Program-made: the position numbers and the translations under genes
Shown here: positions 21,340-33,276 of the stretch, piece by piece
Layout: each line of letters begins with the position of its first letter
How positions within the stretch are numbered: the first letter of the stretch is position 1
Origin: Bisporella sp. PMI_857
Lineage: Eukaryota > Ascomycota > Leotiomycetes > Helotiales > Helotiaceae
Direction of reading: 5' to 3'
DNA length: 64,000 bases
Assembly: GCA_021307315.1 (NCBI GenBank)
Contig: JAJSPD010000051.1
Span: 124,001 to 188,000 of the forward strand
The notes under the pieces: generated by a model
The model's input: the letters and a program-made list of their open reading frames with translations, nothing else
The model's database searches: none
Told to the model about the DNA's origin: nothing

Positions 21340-22257
21340 GACGAGAGCCTACCGTGAAGAAAGCACAACGATTGGGACACTTGAGGTTGTGAAACGAAAT
21401 TGACCGGAAGGATATAACCATTCTGGAATCGGCAAACATGAGCCATCATAATATATACTGCGTCACCCGTGACTAGATTTCGATGTGGAGAAGTATAGCT
21501 TCATTTTGAATCACACCAACACCTGACTGTTCAAGAAAAGAACCATCCTACCCAATGCGGCACACGTCAAATCCACGAATCGTGTTTGTTCTGGACATAT
21601 ATGTTATCGAAAGGGCATTATTTGAAACGGTTAATTTGCCCAAGAAGGGCTTACCCCAGAATTTGTGCCTGTCCTTGCGACGTGGTATCATTCGCAGGTC
21701 GCCCATGTGTTTCCCGTGGCCATGGTTCTCGAAGCAGGACGGCCCCAGATTCTGTCTTGGCGTCAAAGCTTCAAATGATTTTCCCCGAATCAGGAGAACA
21801 AGGGCTGTCGCGGGATCGCATGGAAGAGGGAACGGCTAATCGTTACCCCAGAAGGATGATCAGCCGCGATATAGATATTCCGCCTTGCTGAAGTGTTATC
21901 TTCCCACGATCGAGCAACATGAACCTTGCAAACAGGAATGAGAAGACCAAATCGATGGGCTGTGGGCGAAGCGGACCAGCGCGCCCGTTACTCCCTGTAG
22001 GATGCTACTTATCTCTCAGGCATGTTGAGTGCCTACATGTTAAACTCGTCATAATCGAGTAATCAAAAGGCATTCAAACAGGTTGGAGTCAGAGGCGATC
22101 ATTCCTCTCGTTTTGGTAGAGGCGCAAGGTGAACTATTCACCTACCCTGGACTGAATACTATCTTCAATCCAATTATCTATCTATAATTACATATTTCAG
22201 ATTCCATAAGTGCCCATTGCTATCTACTGGTTGAGTCACAATATTAAACAGATGCTA
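21340..22257. other. Intergenic stretch, about 900 bases
   Basis: Promoter of the pectate lyase gene and 3' flank of the transporter gene. Frames at 21548-21891 on both strands overlap each other and show no family signature. Confidence 0.45.
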
Positions 22258-23916
22258 TCATCTTAATCCTTTAAATTGTCGACCTTCCTTTCGTCTTGCT
22301 TTCAAGAACCAAGCGCAGCTCGCCCAGCACATGCCAAAGCCTATCCAAGCAAAACTGGGCATCTTGAAGCCTTGCATGATAGGTAGGAGAAATGCAGCTC
22401 GAGGGATGAATAGAAAGGTGGTTGTGAGTGGGCTCGTAGCTCTGGTCAGAGCAATGGTGCTCCAGAATGTAGCCCAGGATCCGAGCCCTCCACAGAAAAC
22501 CATCAACCAATGGAAGAACACATCGAGAAAGTAACAGTTGCGGCTTATATTGGTGATTTCTCCGGATAAGAGTGGCAGCGGAAAAAATATAAGAATCGAA
22601 AGCGTAGATGTATAGTGAATGAGTCGCCAGTATGCGCGGGCTTCTTGAGGCGATCCAGATGCATCTGGAGGAAGATGTGGATGTTGGTTACTGGCCATGG
22701 CTATCCCAGTCAGGCTATCGCCTTGCGGAACTAAAGCAGCAAGAAGAGACTTATAGGTTCGCTGAATTTGTACAGGGTATAATGCGACGAAAAACGAAGA
22801 GAATACGCCAGCCACGATTGATTCCCATGTAACACGAACATTAGATCGTATAGTAGCAACCAACAGCGTGAGGGTTGCAGTCAGAGTCGAAGAAAGGACC
22901 GCAACCGAATGCTGTTGCTGGGTAAATAAAGATGTGAAGAGGAGCGATATGGGAACAATCCCAATTCTGGCCAGAACATAGATGGGCAATTGAGCATATG
23001 CAAAGGAGAGGTTACTTAGAGCCACTTTAGCCACAAAAATTATGGCCAGAGGCAGGCATTGCTTGACGACTGGCCATTCAAATTCAAACAATCCTCCTCC
23101 AGCAATCCCTCCTGATCTGGTTGAAGCCCAATGGGAGATCACCCCAACGAGCCCCGTTTTTGACTGACCCCGAAATCCCGGAGAGCCTGAGGAGTGTAAC
23201 GCGCGTGAAGGCGCAACCATACCCGAGAGACCTGCCTTTACTAACCAAGGACTAACCCATCGCGTAATGTAAGCCGAGAGAATGATCCAGCAATGCGTTA
23301 AAAGCAGTTCGATCAAAGTTGTCGTCAATGGATATGGAAACTTGTAGACTCCGGCTATCAACGTCATCAGCTTTGTATGGGACGTATAGTTTTCCTTGAG
23401 GTACCCACTCCAGAGAACAATCCGATTCATGATCGTGAGGCCAATTTGGCATCCACCTAGCCAAATCACCAATACCGCGATGTAACAGGCCCAGCCAAAA
23501 TTCGTATTGAAGAGCCATTGTCCTAATCCGCCGTAATGTAGTAAACCTTGCCATCCGGTAGGTTTGTAGCCATCTGATAGAAAGGGCTGCCGCAGCGAGC
23601 CTTGTGGATTGTCACCCCAATCATCATCATCTGTATCTTCTGATCCGGCATTAGAGTTGGAGTGCCGGCGGGCATAGGGGGAGGGTGACCGAGATATATT
23701 TATAAGAGGTATGGATGTAGAGCCGCGGAACTCGGTAGACGATTTCGGATTATAGGATGACATGGCGGCTCGCGGTCTCTCGTTGTCTGAGTCAAGACTT
23801 CCAGAAGAGCTCTTTCGCGAATGGTTTGATCGAGGGTCAGAGCTGGTAGTGGAAAGGAGGTACTGAAGAGCAGGGCGAAAGGGATTTGGAGTATCTGTAT
23901 TTTTAGGGGAAAACAT
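22258..23916 (-). CDS. Nucleotide-sugar-transporter-like membrane protein (drug/metabolite transporter superfamily)
   Basis: A single-exon gene of 552 residues. A Ser/Pro-rich cytosolic N-terminus of about 120 residues (SRSPSPYARRHSNSNAGS, then DTDDDDWGD) precedes about ten hydrophobic helices, starting WACYIAVLVIWLGGCQIGL. The order of helices and segments such as VALSNLSFAYAQLPIYVLAR and GVFSSFFVALYPVQIQRTYK resemble Golgi GDP-mannose/UDP-sugar transporters (DMT superfamily), which exchange a nucleotide sugar for the nucleoside monophosphate. The substrate cannot be told from sequence. A Lys/Arg-rich C-terminus (FLKARRKEGRQFKGLR) could be a Golgi retention signal. It shares a short promoter with the divergent COX15 gene. 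Confidence 0.8.
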   Translation of the reverse strand: MFSPKNTDTPNPFRPALQYLLSTTSSDPRSNHSRKSSSGSLDSDNERPRAAMSSYNPKSSTEFRGSTSIPLINISRSPSPYARRHSNSNAGSEDTDDDDWGDNPQGSLRQPFLSDGYKPTGWQGLLHYGGLGQWLFNTNFGWACYIAVLVIWLGGCQIGLTIMNRIVLWSGYLKENYTSHTKLMTLIAGVYKFPYPLTTTLIELLLTHCWIILSAYITRWVSPWLVKAGLSGMVAPSRALHSSGSPGFRGQSKTGLVGVISHWASTRSGGIAGGGLFEFEWPVVKQCLPLAIIFVAKVALSNLSFAYAQLPIYVLARIGIVPISLLFTSLFTQQQHSVAVLSSTLTATLTLLVATIRSNVRVTWESIVAGVFSSFFVALYPVQIQRTYKSLLAALVPQGDSLTGIAMASNQHPHLPPDASGSPQEARAYWRLIHYTSTLSILIFFPLPLLSGEITNISRNCYFLDVFFHWLMVFCGGLGSWATFWSTIALTRATSPLTTTFLFIPRAAFLLPIMQGFKMPSFAWIGFGMCWASCAWFLKARRKEGRQFKGLR

Positions 23917-24193
23917 TAGAGCCTACAATCATTTCGGCGTCTATGGAGACCGTGCCATGTTATCTGTAAGAAGAAATCATCGATACTGAGGCCATTCGTA
24001 AGATCTTATACGCGTTTCGTCGTACTATAAATTGACACTGCCACTGGTAGCGGGGCAGGGATGTTCAATTAGTACGTTTGGGTGAGAGTTTAGCAACAAC
24101 ATTTGATAAGATCCTGATTGTCAGCCGATTTATGTTTTTGATAGTTGCTGCGTTACATTTCTCTTCTTGCTTCGGCTGGCTTGACAGCACAAT
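23917..24193. promoter_or_regulatory. Bidirectional promoter between transporter and COX15
   Basis: The two start codons are only 277 bases apart on opposite strands, so both promoters must share this interval. I see no TATA box in a convincing position. Confidence 0.6.
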
Positions 24194-25738
24194 ATGGCTT
24201 CGATATTTCCTGGCATCCGCCGAGCAGCTCCCAAGCTCACTCGAGATTTCTTTATCTGCCACCAATGCATGAGCAAGACCTCGCAAACAGCTCGTCTTTC
24301 ACAAATACATAAAAGTGCATTTCCAAAGAACATACGATTTAATAGCACTGCCTCCGCGCCCTCAGGAAGCCCATTGGGGGCCCTTGGACGTAGCATAGCT
24401 TTTGAGCCCGCCCATAAGGCATCTACACGAGTAACCGGCAGGAAATCTTTTCCAGAGACAAGTTCAAAGTCAGTCGCGTACTGGTTACTAGCAAGTGCTG
24501 GATCGGTCTTTGGCATTGTTGTATTTGGGGGTTTGACGCGACTCACAGAATCTGGGTTAGTTCAGTTGTACCCTTAAGAAGATTGCTGCTAAATATTTGC
24601 ACGTAGTTTGAGTATAACGGAATGGAAGCCGGTAACTGGATCTCTACCACCTCTCTCGGATGCAGATTGGCAATCCGAGTTCGACAAATATAGAGCCTCG
24701 CCCGAATTCAAGCTGTTAAACCCTCACATGAGCATCGAGGAGTTCAAGCAAATATACTTCATGGAATGGGGCCATCGATTATGGGGACGGTTCGTTGGAC
24801 TATCTTTTGTTCTCCCAGCGATATATTTTGTAGCTCGACGGAGGGTGTCCGCAAACATGGCCTGGCGGCTAGTTGGAATCTCAGGATTGATTGGATTTCA
24901 GGGAGCAATAGGGTGGTGGATGGTAAAATCTGGGTTGAAAGATGATCTTTTTGCGCCTGGATCACATCCACGAGTTAGCCAGTACCGGCTAACGGCTCAT
25001 CTTGGGGCTGCATTCATCTGCTACACTGCTATGCTATGGAACGGTCTTTCCATATTGCGAGACGCTAAGCTCCTTCGCAATCCTCAAAGGGGGCTCGCAC
25101 ACCTTGCCGCTCTCAAGTCTTCCCAGTTGTCCATCTTTCGTAAGTCTGTTGCTGGGCTTTGTCTTCTCGTCTTCGTAACGGCTATGTCTGGTGGATTAGT
25201 AGCCGGTCTTGATGCTGGGTTGATATACAATGAGTTTCCAAGAATGGGGACCGGATTTGCGCCTCCGAAATCAGAACTATTTTCTAAATTTTACTCGCGA
25301 AAAGAAGACGGGAGTGACATTTGGTGGAGGAATATACTCGAGAATCCAAGCACCGTTCAGTTGGATCACCGGATCCTTGCGATGACTACATTTACAGCTA
25401 TCTTAAGTTTATGGGCATATACAAGATTCAACAAGACTGTTAGATTCGCTTTACCTAAAAGTGGGCACAGAGGCATGGTAGGGGTTGTGCATCTCGTCCT
25501 TTTGCAAGCCACACTAGGTATCAGCACTCTCATATACTTGGTGCCGACACCTGTTGCAGCTGCTCATCAAGCTGGGAGCCTAGCTTTGTTGACCGGGGCG
25601 GTTGTTCTTGGAAGCAGAGTATGGGTACCAAAGCGTACTCTGGCCTTGCTGAGGAAGCACGTTAGCATTGTGGCGAACAAGAAAGCAGCATTAGGCAATG
25701 CAGCAATGCTTCAAAATATTGTCAAGATCAAGCATTAA
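24194..25738 (+). CDS. COX15: Heme A synthase, mitochondrial COX15
   Basis: Exons 24194-24555 and 24607-25738 flank a 51-base intron (GTTAGT...GTAG), giving 497 residues. COX15 sits in the mitochondrial inner membrane and oxidises the C8 methyl of heme O to make heme A for cytochrome c oxidase. The N-terminus is Arg/Ser-rich and fits a mitochondrial presequence (MASIFPGIRRAAPKLTRDFF). The hallmark histidines are present in order: FMEWGHRLWGR, LTAHLGAAF, LDHRILAMT and AAHQAGSLAL, the likely heme ligands of the two half-domains. Also seen are FGGLTRLTESGLSITEW, spanning the splice site, and GLDAGLIYNEFPRMG. Length and helices are as expected. High certainty. Confidence 0.97.
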
Positions 25739-26120
25739 AGCATATGAGCTTGAAATTGTTGGAACTTGTTGGAACGTGGATCATCCGTGTATAACTGTTT
25801 GTAATGGTGTATATAATATTGTGTATAAAAGGTTGACGGAGTTACGAGGCCATAAAGGAGCTATGGTCAGGGCCTTAGACACTAGATATCAAGAGCAATC
25901 TCAACTCATTTCCACTGTATATCATTATAGTATGCTTCAATCGTTAATTATAGTGTGACCTAGATGTTCTTAAATTCGCTTGCATTTAGGGATATCTTTT
26001 GGGACATATGTTGACATGTCCGTGGTGAAATAAGAAAAGACACATCAGTACAAAGCTTGAGCTGACCTTTGAATTCAAATTTTCATAGATAATAGGATAT
26101 AATATCAGTCAAGGAGTGGT
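25739..26120. other. Intergenic stretch downstream of COX15
   Basis: 3' flank of COX15, very AT-rich in places. The 86-codon frame at 25698-25958 overlaps the COX15 end and has no family content. Nothing else seen. Confidence 0.4.
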
Positions 26121-26190
26121 CGAGTCACAGTTCTGACTCACACGTGACTCACCCCACCACAAATTCATAAATTTGAAGTCGAGTCACCCC
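26121..26190. promoter_or_regulatory. CPC1/GCN4-type TGACTCA boxes upstream of lysyl-tRNA synthetase
   Basis: Two perfect TGACTCA heptamers lie at 26134-26140 and 26145-26151. They flank a CACGTG hexamer at 26141-26146, and two GAGTCAC variants occur at about 26123 and 26181. TGACTCA is the binding site of GCN4/CPC1, the regulator of amino-acid-starvation response, known to control aminoacyl-tRNA synthetase genes. The boxes are 90-105 bases before the start codon. The sites are seen; regulation is inferred. Confidence 0.65.
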
Positions 26191-26239
26191 GCATCACGAA
26201 CAACTTCCCTCCCACAAAATTACTCTAAGAACAGTAAAA

Positions 26240-28385
26240 ATGGCAGACGAACCTAATTCCTCAACACCAGCAGCGGCTGCACCCACCGAATCTCTAGCTA
26301 ATCTCATTCTCGATGAGGTCACCGGTGAGAAAGTCTCCAAGACTGAACTCAAGAAGCGCAACAAGCAACGCGAGAATGAGAAGAAGAAGGCTGCAAAGGC
26401 GGCGGCAGCACCACCAAAGCCCATTGCTGCTAAGAAGACCAATGCTGAGGCAGAGGAACAGACGCTGAATCCCAACGTAAGCACTTTCACTGGCAATTCT
26501 CTTTAAATAAGCTAATCATGAGAAGCAATATTTCGAGATTCGATCGCGCAACATTCAAAAGTTGCGTGTCTCACAGAAGCCCAATCCTTTCCCGCATAAG
26601 TTCGAGACGAACTCAAATCTTGACAATTTCGTAAACGATGTAGGTGCCGTACCAAAATTGTGGCTTCTATTGCTTCTTGCAACTACTAACACGGGTTCTT
26701 TCACAGTTCGGTAGTCTCAAGTCCGGAGAGCACAGGAAGGATGTCGAAATTAGAATTGGAGGACGTATACACAACAAACGTGCAGCGGGACCAAAGCTGA
26801 TCTTCTACGATTTACGCAAGGAGGGAATCAAGATTCAGGTTATGTGCCAGCTACAAGAGGCTAAGGAAGGTGGTGTCCCATTCGAGCAGCAGCATGAGCA
26901 CCTGCGTCGCGGAGATATTATTGGTGTTGTTGGATACCCTGGGCGAACTGCTCCAAAGACCAAGATAGAGAAGGGGGAGGAAGGAGAGCTGTCCATTTTT
27001 GCAACAGAAGTCGTACTGCTTACGCCGTGTCTCAAGATCATTCCAGACGAGCACTATGGTCTCAGGGATCAGGAGGATCGGTTCCGGCGTCGACATATGG
27101 ATCTTCTTATGAACAATGCTAGCCGAAATACTCTTATCACACGTGCCAAGTTAGTCAAGTATATTCGCAGATATTTCGACGATCGGGTGAGTGTTTTGGC
27201 GAGGGATTATATTTTGCGAGAAAATTTGGGAGAAAGCTAACTCTATGCCATGCAGGACTTCTTAGAGTTCGAGACACCAATGATGAATGCTATCGCGGGT
27301 GGTGCCACGGCCAAGCCGTTTATCACACATCACAACGAGTATAAGATGGATATGTTTATGCGTATTGCCCCTGAACTCAAGCTGAAGGAGTTAGTAGTAG
27401 GAGGGTTCGAGCGTGTATACGAAATTGGCCGACAGTTCCGTAATGAAGGTGCTGATCTAACGCACAATCCGGAATTTACCACTTGTGAATTTTATTGGGC
27501 TTATAAGGATGTTTTCGATCTTATGAACACTACGGAAGAGCTTGTCTCGGGTATGGTTAAGGAACTGACTGGTGGTACAACAACCAAGTTTGTGACCCAA
27601 CATGGAGAGGAGTATGAGGTCAATTGGGCGGCACCATGGAAGCGGATACGTATGATCCCGGCCCTAGAAGAAGCCACCGGAGAAAAGTTTCCGCCAGGAG
27701 ACCAACTCCATACTGCTGAGACCAACGAATTCTTCAAGAAGCTTCTCATTAAGCTTAAGCTCGATTGTACGCCCCCTCTGACTAATGCACGTATGCTTGA
27801 TACACTTGTTGGAGAGTTCCTTGAATCGACTTGTATCAACCCTACATTCATCACGGATCACCCCCAAATGATGTCACCACTTGCAAAGGCTCATCGATCC
27901 GAACCTGGGCTATGTGAGCGTTTTGAGGCTTTTGTTTGCAAGAAGGAAATTGCCAATGCTTATACTGAGTTGAACGATCCTTTTGATCAGCGACTACGTT
28001 TCGAAGAGCAAGCCAACCAAAAGGCACAAGGTGATGACGAAGCACAGTTGATTGATGGTAGGCCCAGCTATGATGCATTAGAATGTCTAGAAAATAGGCT
28101 AACTGACTTACAGAAAATTTTATGGATGCGTTAGAAATAGGTTTACCGCCAACAGCAGGATGGGGAATGGGAATCGATCGTATGGTTATGTTCCTTACCA
28201 ACAACTATAGTATCAAGGAGGTCCTGCCGTTCCCATTCATGAAGCCTGAAACAAACAAGCCAAAGGAGAAGTCAGCGGGAGAGATCGTAGGCGTGGAACC
28301 ACTACCAGAGGAAGGAATTGGTAAGTGAAGCAAGCCCTATATCATGTTATGAAGTACGATTCTAACAGTCTTAGCGCACAAGTAG
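26240..28385 (+). CDS. KRS1: Lysyl-tRNA synthetase, cytosolic class II
   Basis: Six exons join in frame: 26240-26476, 26526-26639, 26707-27186, 27256-28057, 28114-28320 and 28375-28385, giving 616 residues. The last exon is only 11 bases and ends AHK-stop. The enzyme attaches lysine to tRNA-Lys using ATP. The N-terminal extension is Lys/Ala-rich ([20 protein letters not shown]), typical of eukaryotic cytosolic forms and thought to bind tRNA. Next come the OB-fold anticodon-binding domain ([20 protein letters not shown]) and the class II catalytic core: motif 1 around [10 protein letters not shown], motif 2 in [16 protein letters not shown] with TTCEFYWAY, and motif 3 [14 protein letters not shown]. 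There is no mitochondrial presequence. TGACTCA boxes upstream suggest cross-pathway control. Confidence 0.97.
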
Positions 28386-28851
28386 ATATTGCAAATCACC
28401 CGGTAGCATTAATGAACAAAACCCTCTAATGAACAAAACTATACAACGAGACTATGCATGGTCTATGACGCAATTGTGCATAGTCCAACAGGAAAATAAT
28501 TGGTTTAGTGATATATAGTGATATATCCTTTTCTTATCAGTTGGTATGTGATATCCATGATTGCATAACATTTAGTGACAGATGCACCAGTTCCTTATCA
28601 GCCTTGCAATGAAACTACTAATTATTTATCACGTGGTAGATGCGCCTATTACCGAGGTACAATCTAGCTTGACTTCATTTGCTTCCTGCTCAATAAAATG
28701 TCCAAAGCAAAGTAAAGTCGTAACTTTTGACTTTTATCTGGATGTTCGCTAACACCGACCATGCACAGAAAGAAACAGCTGTGAGCGTATAAAGCGAAGG
28801 TATTCTTGACGGATATTCTTTCAGTCCTTACAACAACAATCTCCTCTCGAT
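28386..28851. other. Intergenic stretch, about 470 bases
   Basis: 3' flank of the lysyl-tRNA synthetase gene and promoter of the next rightward gene. It contains a small direct repeat, TGATATATAGTGATATAT, near 28508. No gene seen. Confidence 0.45.
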
Positions 28852-29796
28852 ATGGCCACCTCACCAGACCTAAAATTTACCCGCCTTAACTCCATCATCT
28901 CCCTCTACACCCCTCCACCGCATCCTCCTCCTTCCTCTTCTTTGTTCCTCTCCCCTAGATCAAATACAGATCCAACAATAATAATTTTAGCCCAATGGAT
29001 GGGAGCATCTCCTCGTTCCAAACTTCTCCTCTCAATCTATGTGACTTACGCAAAACTCTACCCCGCAGCAAACATCATCACTATCGCTTCTAGACCTGAA
29101 TTCTTCTTCACGACGCCCACTTACGTACGACAAGGATTGTTTGAACCCGTTGTTGATTTTCTCCGGGGAAGTGGGGAGAGGAACGGAATTGGGGAAGGGG
29201 ATAGGGAAAGTGGAGTTTTGGTGCATACGTTCAGTAATGGAGGCGCGCTGAGTGTCGTCGATGTATGTTCGGTATTTAAAGAGAAAACGGGGAGAAAGTT
29301 AGGGATCAAAGGCCTGGTGTTGGATAGTGCACCTGGAGATCCGGTATGTATGCTTTTGCATCAACTGATCCTGTCTTTGGAAGAACTTTCGACTGACAAT
29401 GCTTAGAGCATCCAAGAAACATGGGCGGCGCTGTCGATGAGCCTTCCCAAATCCATCCTCTGGTACCCTTCTGCGGCCGTACTTTGTGGCGTTCTTTTCA
29501 CAATGTACTTGGCCAAGAGTTTGTTCAGCCCTGAAACATTAGTCTTGCAAACTCGAAGGTTGCTTAACGATCCGTCTCTAGTGGATCCTGGAGCAAAAAG
29601 AATGTATGTGTATAGCAACACCGACGCTCTTGTTGGCTGGCGGGATGTGGAAAGGCATGCCAAAGAAGCGAGTGAGAAGGGAGTTTATGTGGAGTTGGTG
29701 AAGATGGAGGATAGTAAACATGTTCAGCATGTTCTAAAGCATTGGGACGTATATTGGACAAATTTGGAAAGTTTTTGGAAGGTTGCTAGGACATAA
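28852..29796 (+). CDS. TMEM53/DUF829-family alpha/beta-hydrolase-like protein
   Basis: Exons 28852-29343 and 29407-29796 flank a 63-base intron and give 293 residues. The start of the fold reads PTIIILAQWMGASPRSKLLL. The candidate nucleophile elbow is VHTFSNGGALSV (Phe-Ser-Asn-Gly-Gly), the signature of TMEM53/DUF829 proteins. A late His in DSKHVQHVLKHW and Asp in YSNTDALVGW occupy the expected charge-relay positions. One hydrophobic segment, SAAVLCGVLFTMYLAKSLF, could associate with a membrane. In animals TMEM53 is at the nuclear envelope. In fungi the family is uncharacterised, and neither substrate nor catalysis is established. Confidence 0.85.
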
Positions 29797-31315
29797 TGGG
29801 CAAATTACCGAGGCTCTAAGCGTGAAGTGCAGTATGCAAGCCACACTGCGGGGTTTTAGAAAGGGATGCTAGAAAGATATATACATTGACAAGCATTAGA
29901 TATTACAGTTCAATAAAGATTGCAAAATTGCCGAATCTCGAAGTTTGACTGTGCGTATGTGTCGATGTTCGAGGGCTCCCCAGAGTTGACTGACTCTTAA
30001 GAAATATCATCTGATTAAGGTCCTAGGACTTACAGTAACCTCGTTGATGAGGGATCTGTAGTTGCATTGAAAGACTGAGTCTGAGTATCACGTGGTATAG
30101 CTGACCCTTAATGATCTTGTTATTGATCGAGCCGCACACCCACTCCCATATTGCTTCAATCAAATTGTAATCTGGTCATGCATAACGGGCTTTAGCCTAG
30201 GCGACTGGTAGATGAATCTAAGTCACGTGTGTAGCTAACAATGGAATTATTCGTGGTGGCACCATCTAAACCTTCTCAAACAACTCTTCACCAATCTGCT
30301 AACACTTCACAACTGCCGGTAGGAGATTCTCGCAATTGCTTCAACTCGGAGCTCCGTGATACGACAAGGAATCACCAACATTGCCAAACTCTCTTTTTCG
30401 TGTTCAAGGATTCGGCAAATGAGTTCCTTTTGCCCTCGTATTTGCCGATCTCCCTTTGAAATCTCTATCTGCTGAGCCATGACCCAAGCTTTGCCATGAA
30501 TCCTCCACTCCTCAACCACGAAAAGAATACTTGTTCCTCCGTCCCGATGCCTGTACGTACAGTAGCCTTACGAGCTCCCTCCCAATCGTAGTCCAAACCG
30601 ACCGCCACTAATGGCGGGGTTGGCCATGCCTTTGGCTCCATTGATCTTGAACTCCCCACCTTCGAATCTGTCATAAAATCAAGCACCCACCCGTAACCTT
30701 GACGGAAACAACTCATGAAGCAATTGTGGCTTTCGATACCGATATCACTTGCCGGATATTCTCCCCTAGCTTGTCATCTATGACAGCGGCGCTTCCTCTA
30801 GCTCTGTTGCAATAGATAATCTCGCGCGCAATAGCCAGTATATCCTGTGCGTCGTCAGCATAATTGCTCCATCGCGGTAGCTTCAGCCGTCGGCACCTCT
30901 TTTATACGTCCAGATGAAGGGGTCATGCTCCACACCCCGGGCCTCCTCGTGGGGAGTGAGACTGCAAGTGTAAGATATTGTGTGCATATTCCAGCCGATC
31001 GTGTCACATTGGCACGGGACGGACAAGTTCTGCGCCGTTTCGTTACTTTCCTTTCTTAATATATCTTAAATGTTGCATCTCCCCAGTTAGGAAACCCGCG
31101 CACTATTGGACCAATATATGTTCGTGACTTAGACTGCTAGGTTTTTTAGCATCTCTCGATCCCATCGCGCGGTTCCCTATCCTCTATCCCACCAAAGCCA
31201 TAAACTCATATTTCGCTTCTCTTGTTCATGTTTGTTTTTGAGAAATAACAGTTTAGATCTTTTACCAAACGTTGAATTATAGAGCTGGGTGAGGTTCTAT
31301 CTTGGTACCGACACC
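29797..31315. other. Gene-poor stretch with a possible minus-strand relic
   Basis: About 1.5 kb. On the minus strand between about 30860 and 30307, protein-like pieces appear in more than one frame (ILAIAREIIYCNRARGSAAV, CFRQGYGWVLDFMT, GFMAKLGSWL, ISKGDRQIRGQKELICRILE) with stops between them. This suggests an old, decayed gene of unknown family. The right end is the promoter of the P450 gene. Confidence 0.35.
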
Positions 31316-33050
31316 ATGGTTGCGGGATCCCTGGTTGATACGCTATGGCACAATTGGCCAGTGGTACTGTTTGTTGCCCTTGCGGCATATTTCGTCAACA
31401 ACCATTTCACTCGCGGCCTGAACAAATACCCAGGTCCTGTTTTGGCATCTTTTACAGATTGGTGGAGACTATGGGATGTTTACAAGAGACGGCCAGAGGT
31501 TACGCATATTAAACTGCACGAGCAGCATGGAGATATCGTACGATTGGGACCTAATGTTCTTTCTTTTTCTAATCCGAAGGCGTTGAAAGCAATATATGGC
31601 TTGAATAAAGGTTTTACAAAGGTATTTCCTTCCAACTCCAGAAGCCTTCGTCACTTCGTGCACATTCATCTTTGAACTTCACCTTCTAATATATCATGTA
31701 GTCAGAATTCTACCCTGTTCAGCAGTCAGTATCAAATGGCCACCGACTTCCATCTCTATTCAGTACTACGGATGAGACCTTCCACGCCCAGCTCCGCCGG
31801 TCCGTGAACAGCGCATTTAGCATGTCCACACTCATTCAGTACGAACCATTCGTTGACAATAGCACCCGCCTGTTCTTGTCTCAGACGGAACGCCTATTTG
31901 CAAGCACTCAGGCACCATGCAACTTCTCTCAATGGCTACAATTCTACGCCTTCGATGTGATTGGAGAGATGACATACAGTAAACGGCATGGGTTTCTAGA
32001 CGAGAACAAGGACATCGATGGGATTGTAGGATACATCGCTAATTTATTTGATTATGTTGCACCAGTAGGTCTAACCAAGCCCCCTTACCCCCCTCACAAC
32101 AAGGCAGGAGATATAAACAGCATTAATCTGACACAATTCAGATCGGACAAATGCCAATCCTAGATCTTATCCTCCACAAAAACCCCATCTATCTCTTCGC
32201 CTCAAGACGCGGCCTTTTCAGCTCCACCATGCCGGTAGCAACGTTTGCCAAATCCCGCATGGCAGAACGTTTTTCTTCTTCATCTCTTGACCATAAGCCT
32301 TTTGAGACGGAGCACCCAGATCTACTATCCAAGTTTATCAAATCGAAGGAGGCACATCCAGAATTTATGACGGATAAACTGGTTACCACCATGGCTGTCA
32401 GTATGGCATTCGCGGGCTCGGAGACCACGGCTATTTCACTGTCGTCGGTATTTTACTATCTGCTGAAGAACCCAAGATGCATGGCCAAATTACTAGAAGA
32501 GCTTGCGCAAGGGGAGTTTGAAGATAACGAAGAAGGTCTAGTAACATGGACGGAGGCACAGCGGCTCACGTATCTGGATGCTGTGGTCAAAGAGTCCTTC
32601 CGTCTCCACCCTGCACCAGGATTGCCCTTAGAACGCATCGTGCCACCACAAGGGACTGAAATCTGTGGAGAATTTATAAAAGGAGGGACTATTGTTGGTG
32701 TCAGCGCCTGGGTTCTCCATCGGAGACGAGAAATTTTCGGCGAGGATGTAGAAGCCTTCTGTCCCGAGCGATGGCTTCCTGATTCAACGAAAGATTTGGC
32801 TGCCGAGCAAAAGAGGATCAACACCATGAGCAGCACACTACTTCATTTTGGTATGGGTTCAAGGACGTGTATAGGAAAGAACATCTCGCTTCTGGAGATA
32901 TACAAATTAGTACCTACAGTACTCAGAAGGTTTGAGGTGAGGTTAGAGGATCCAAGCAAGGATTGGATCCTGCACAACGCGTGGTTTGTCAGGCAGTTGG
33001 GCTTCAGGACGGTATTCAAACGGAGGCCGGTGCTGGGGAAAGAGGCATAA
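31316..33050 (+). CDS. Cytochrome P450 monooxygenase (pisatin demethylase/benzoate hydroxylase-like)
   Basis: Exons 31316-31621, 31702-32064 and 32142-33050 give 525 residues. An N-terminal membrane anchor (WPVVLFVALAAYFVNNHF) is followed by the Pro-rich hinge NKYPGPVLASF. The I-helix oxygen-binding motif is AFAGSETTA, the K-helix ExxR is KESFRLHP, the PERW-type motif is FCPERWLP, and the heme loop is FGMGSRTCIG with the Cys ligand. All P450 landmarks are intact. The overall pattern is closest to the fungal pisatin-demethylase/benzoate-4-monooxygenase group, microsomal enzymes that oxidise plant phenolics or secondary metabolites. The substrate is unknown. No biosynthetic backbone gene lies nearby, so it probably works in detoxification or as a lone tailoring enzyme. 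Confidence 0.93.
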
Positions 33051-33276
33051 GCAGCCGCTTCAGAGGAATACCAAAAAATTGCTGCACGCATGGACGTAAA
33101 GACTCCCCCCAAAAAAAACTAAAAATTGAACCGACGTTAAACATTTCTCCCGCTTTACCAGCGCATCAAGCAAGTTCCACCATCTGCAACACAATTATTC
33201 TTATTACCCCTATCGATATCCCTCTCCTCACGAAACACGAAACACGAAGCTGACTCCGCCACAGCGTCCCAAAACT

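Noticed and set aside
23343..23400. Possible in-frame intron (GTACCTC...GATAG) in the nucleotide-sugar-type transporter
   Set aside because: The interval is about 50 bases and not a multiple of three; removing it breaks the frame, while the unspliced reading is continuous and sensible.
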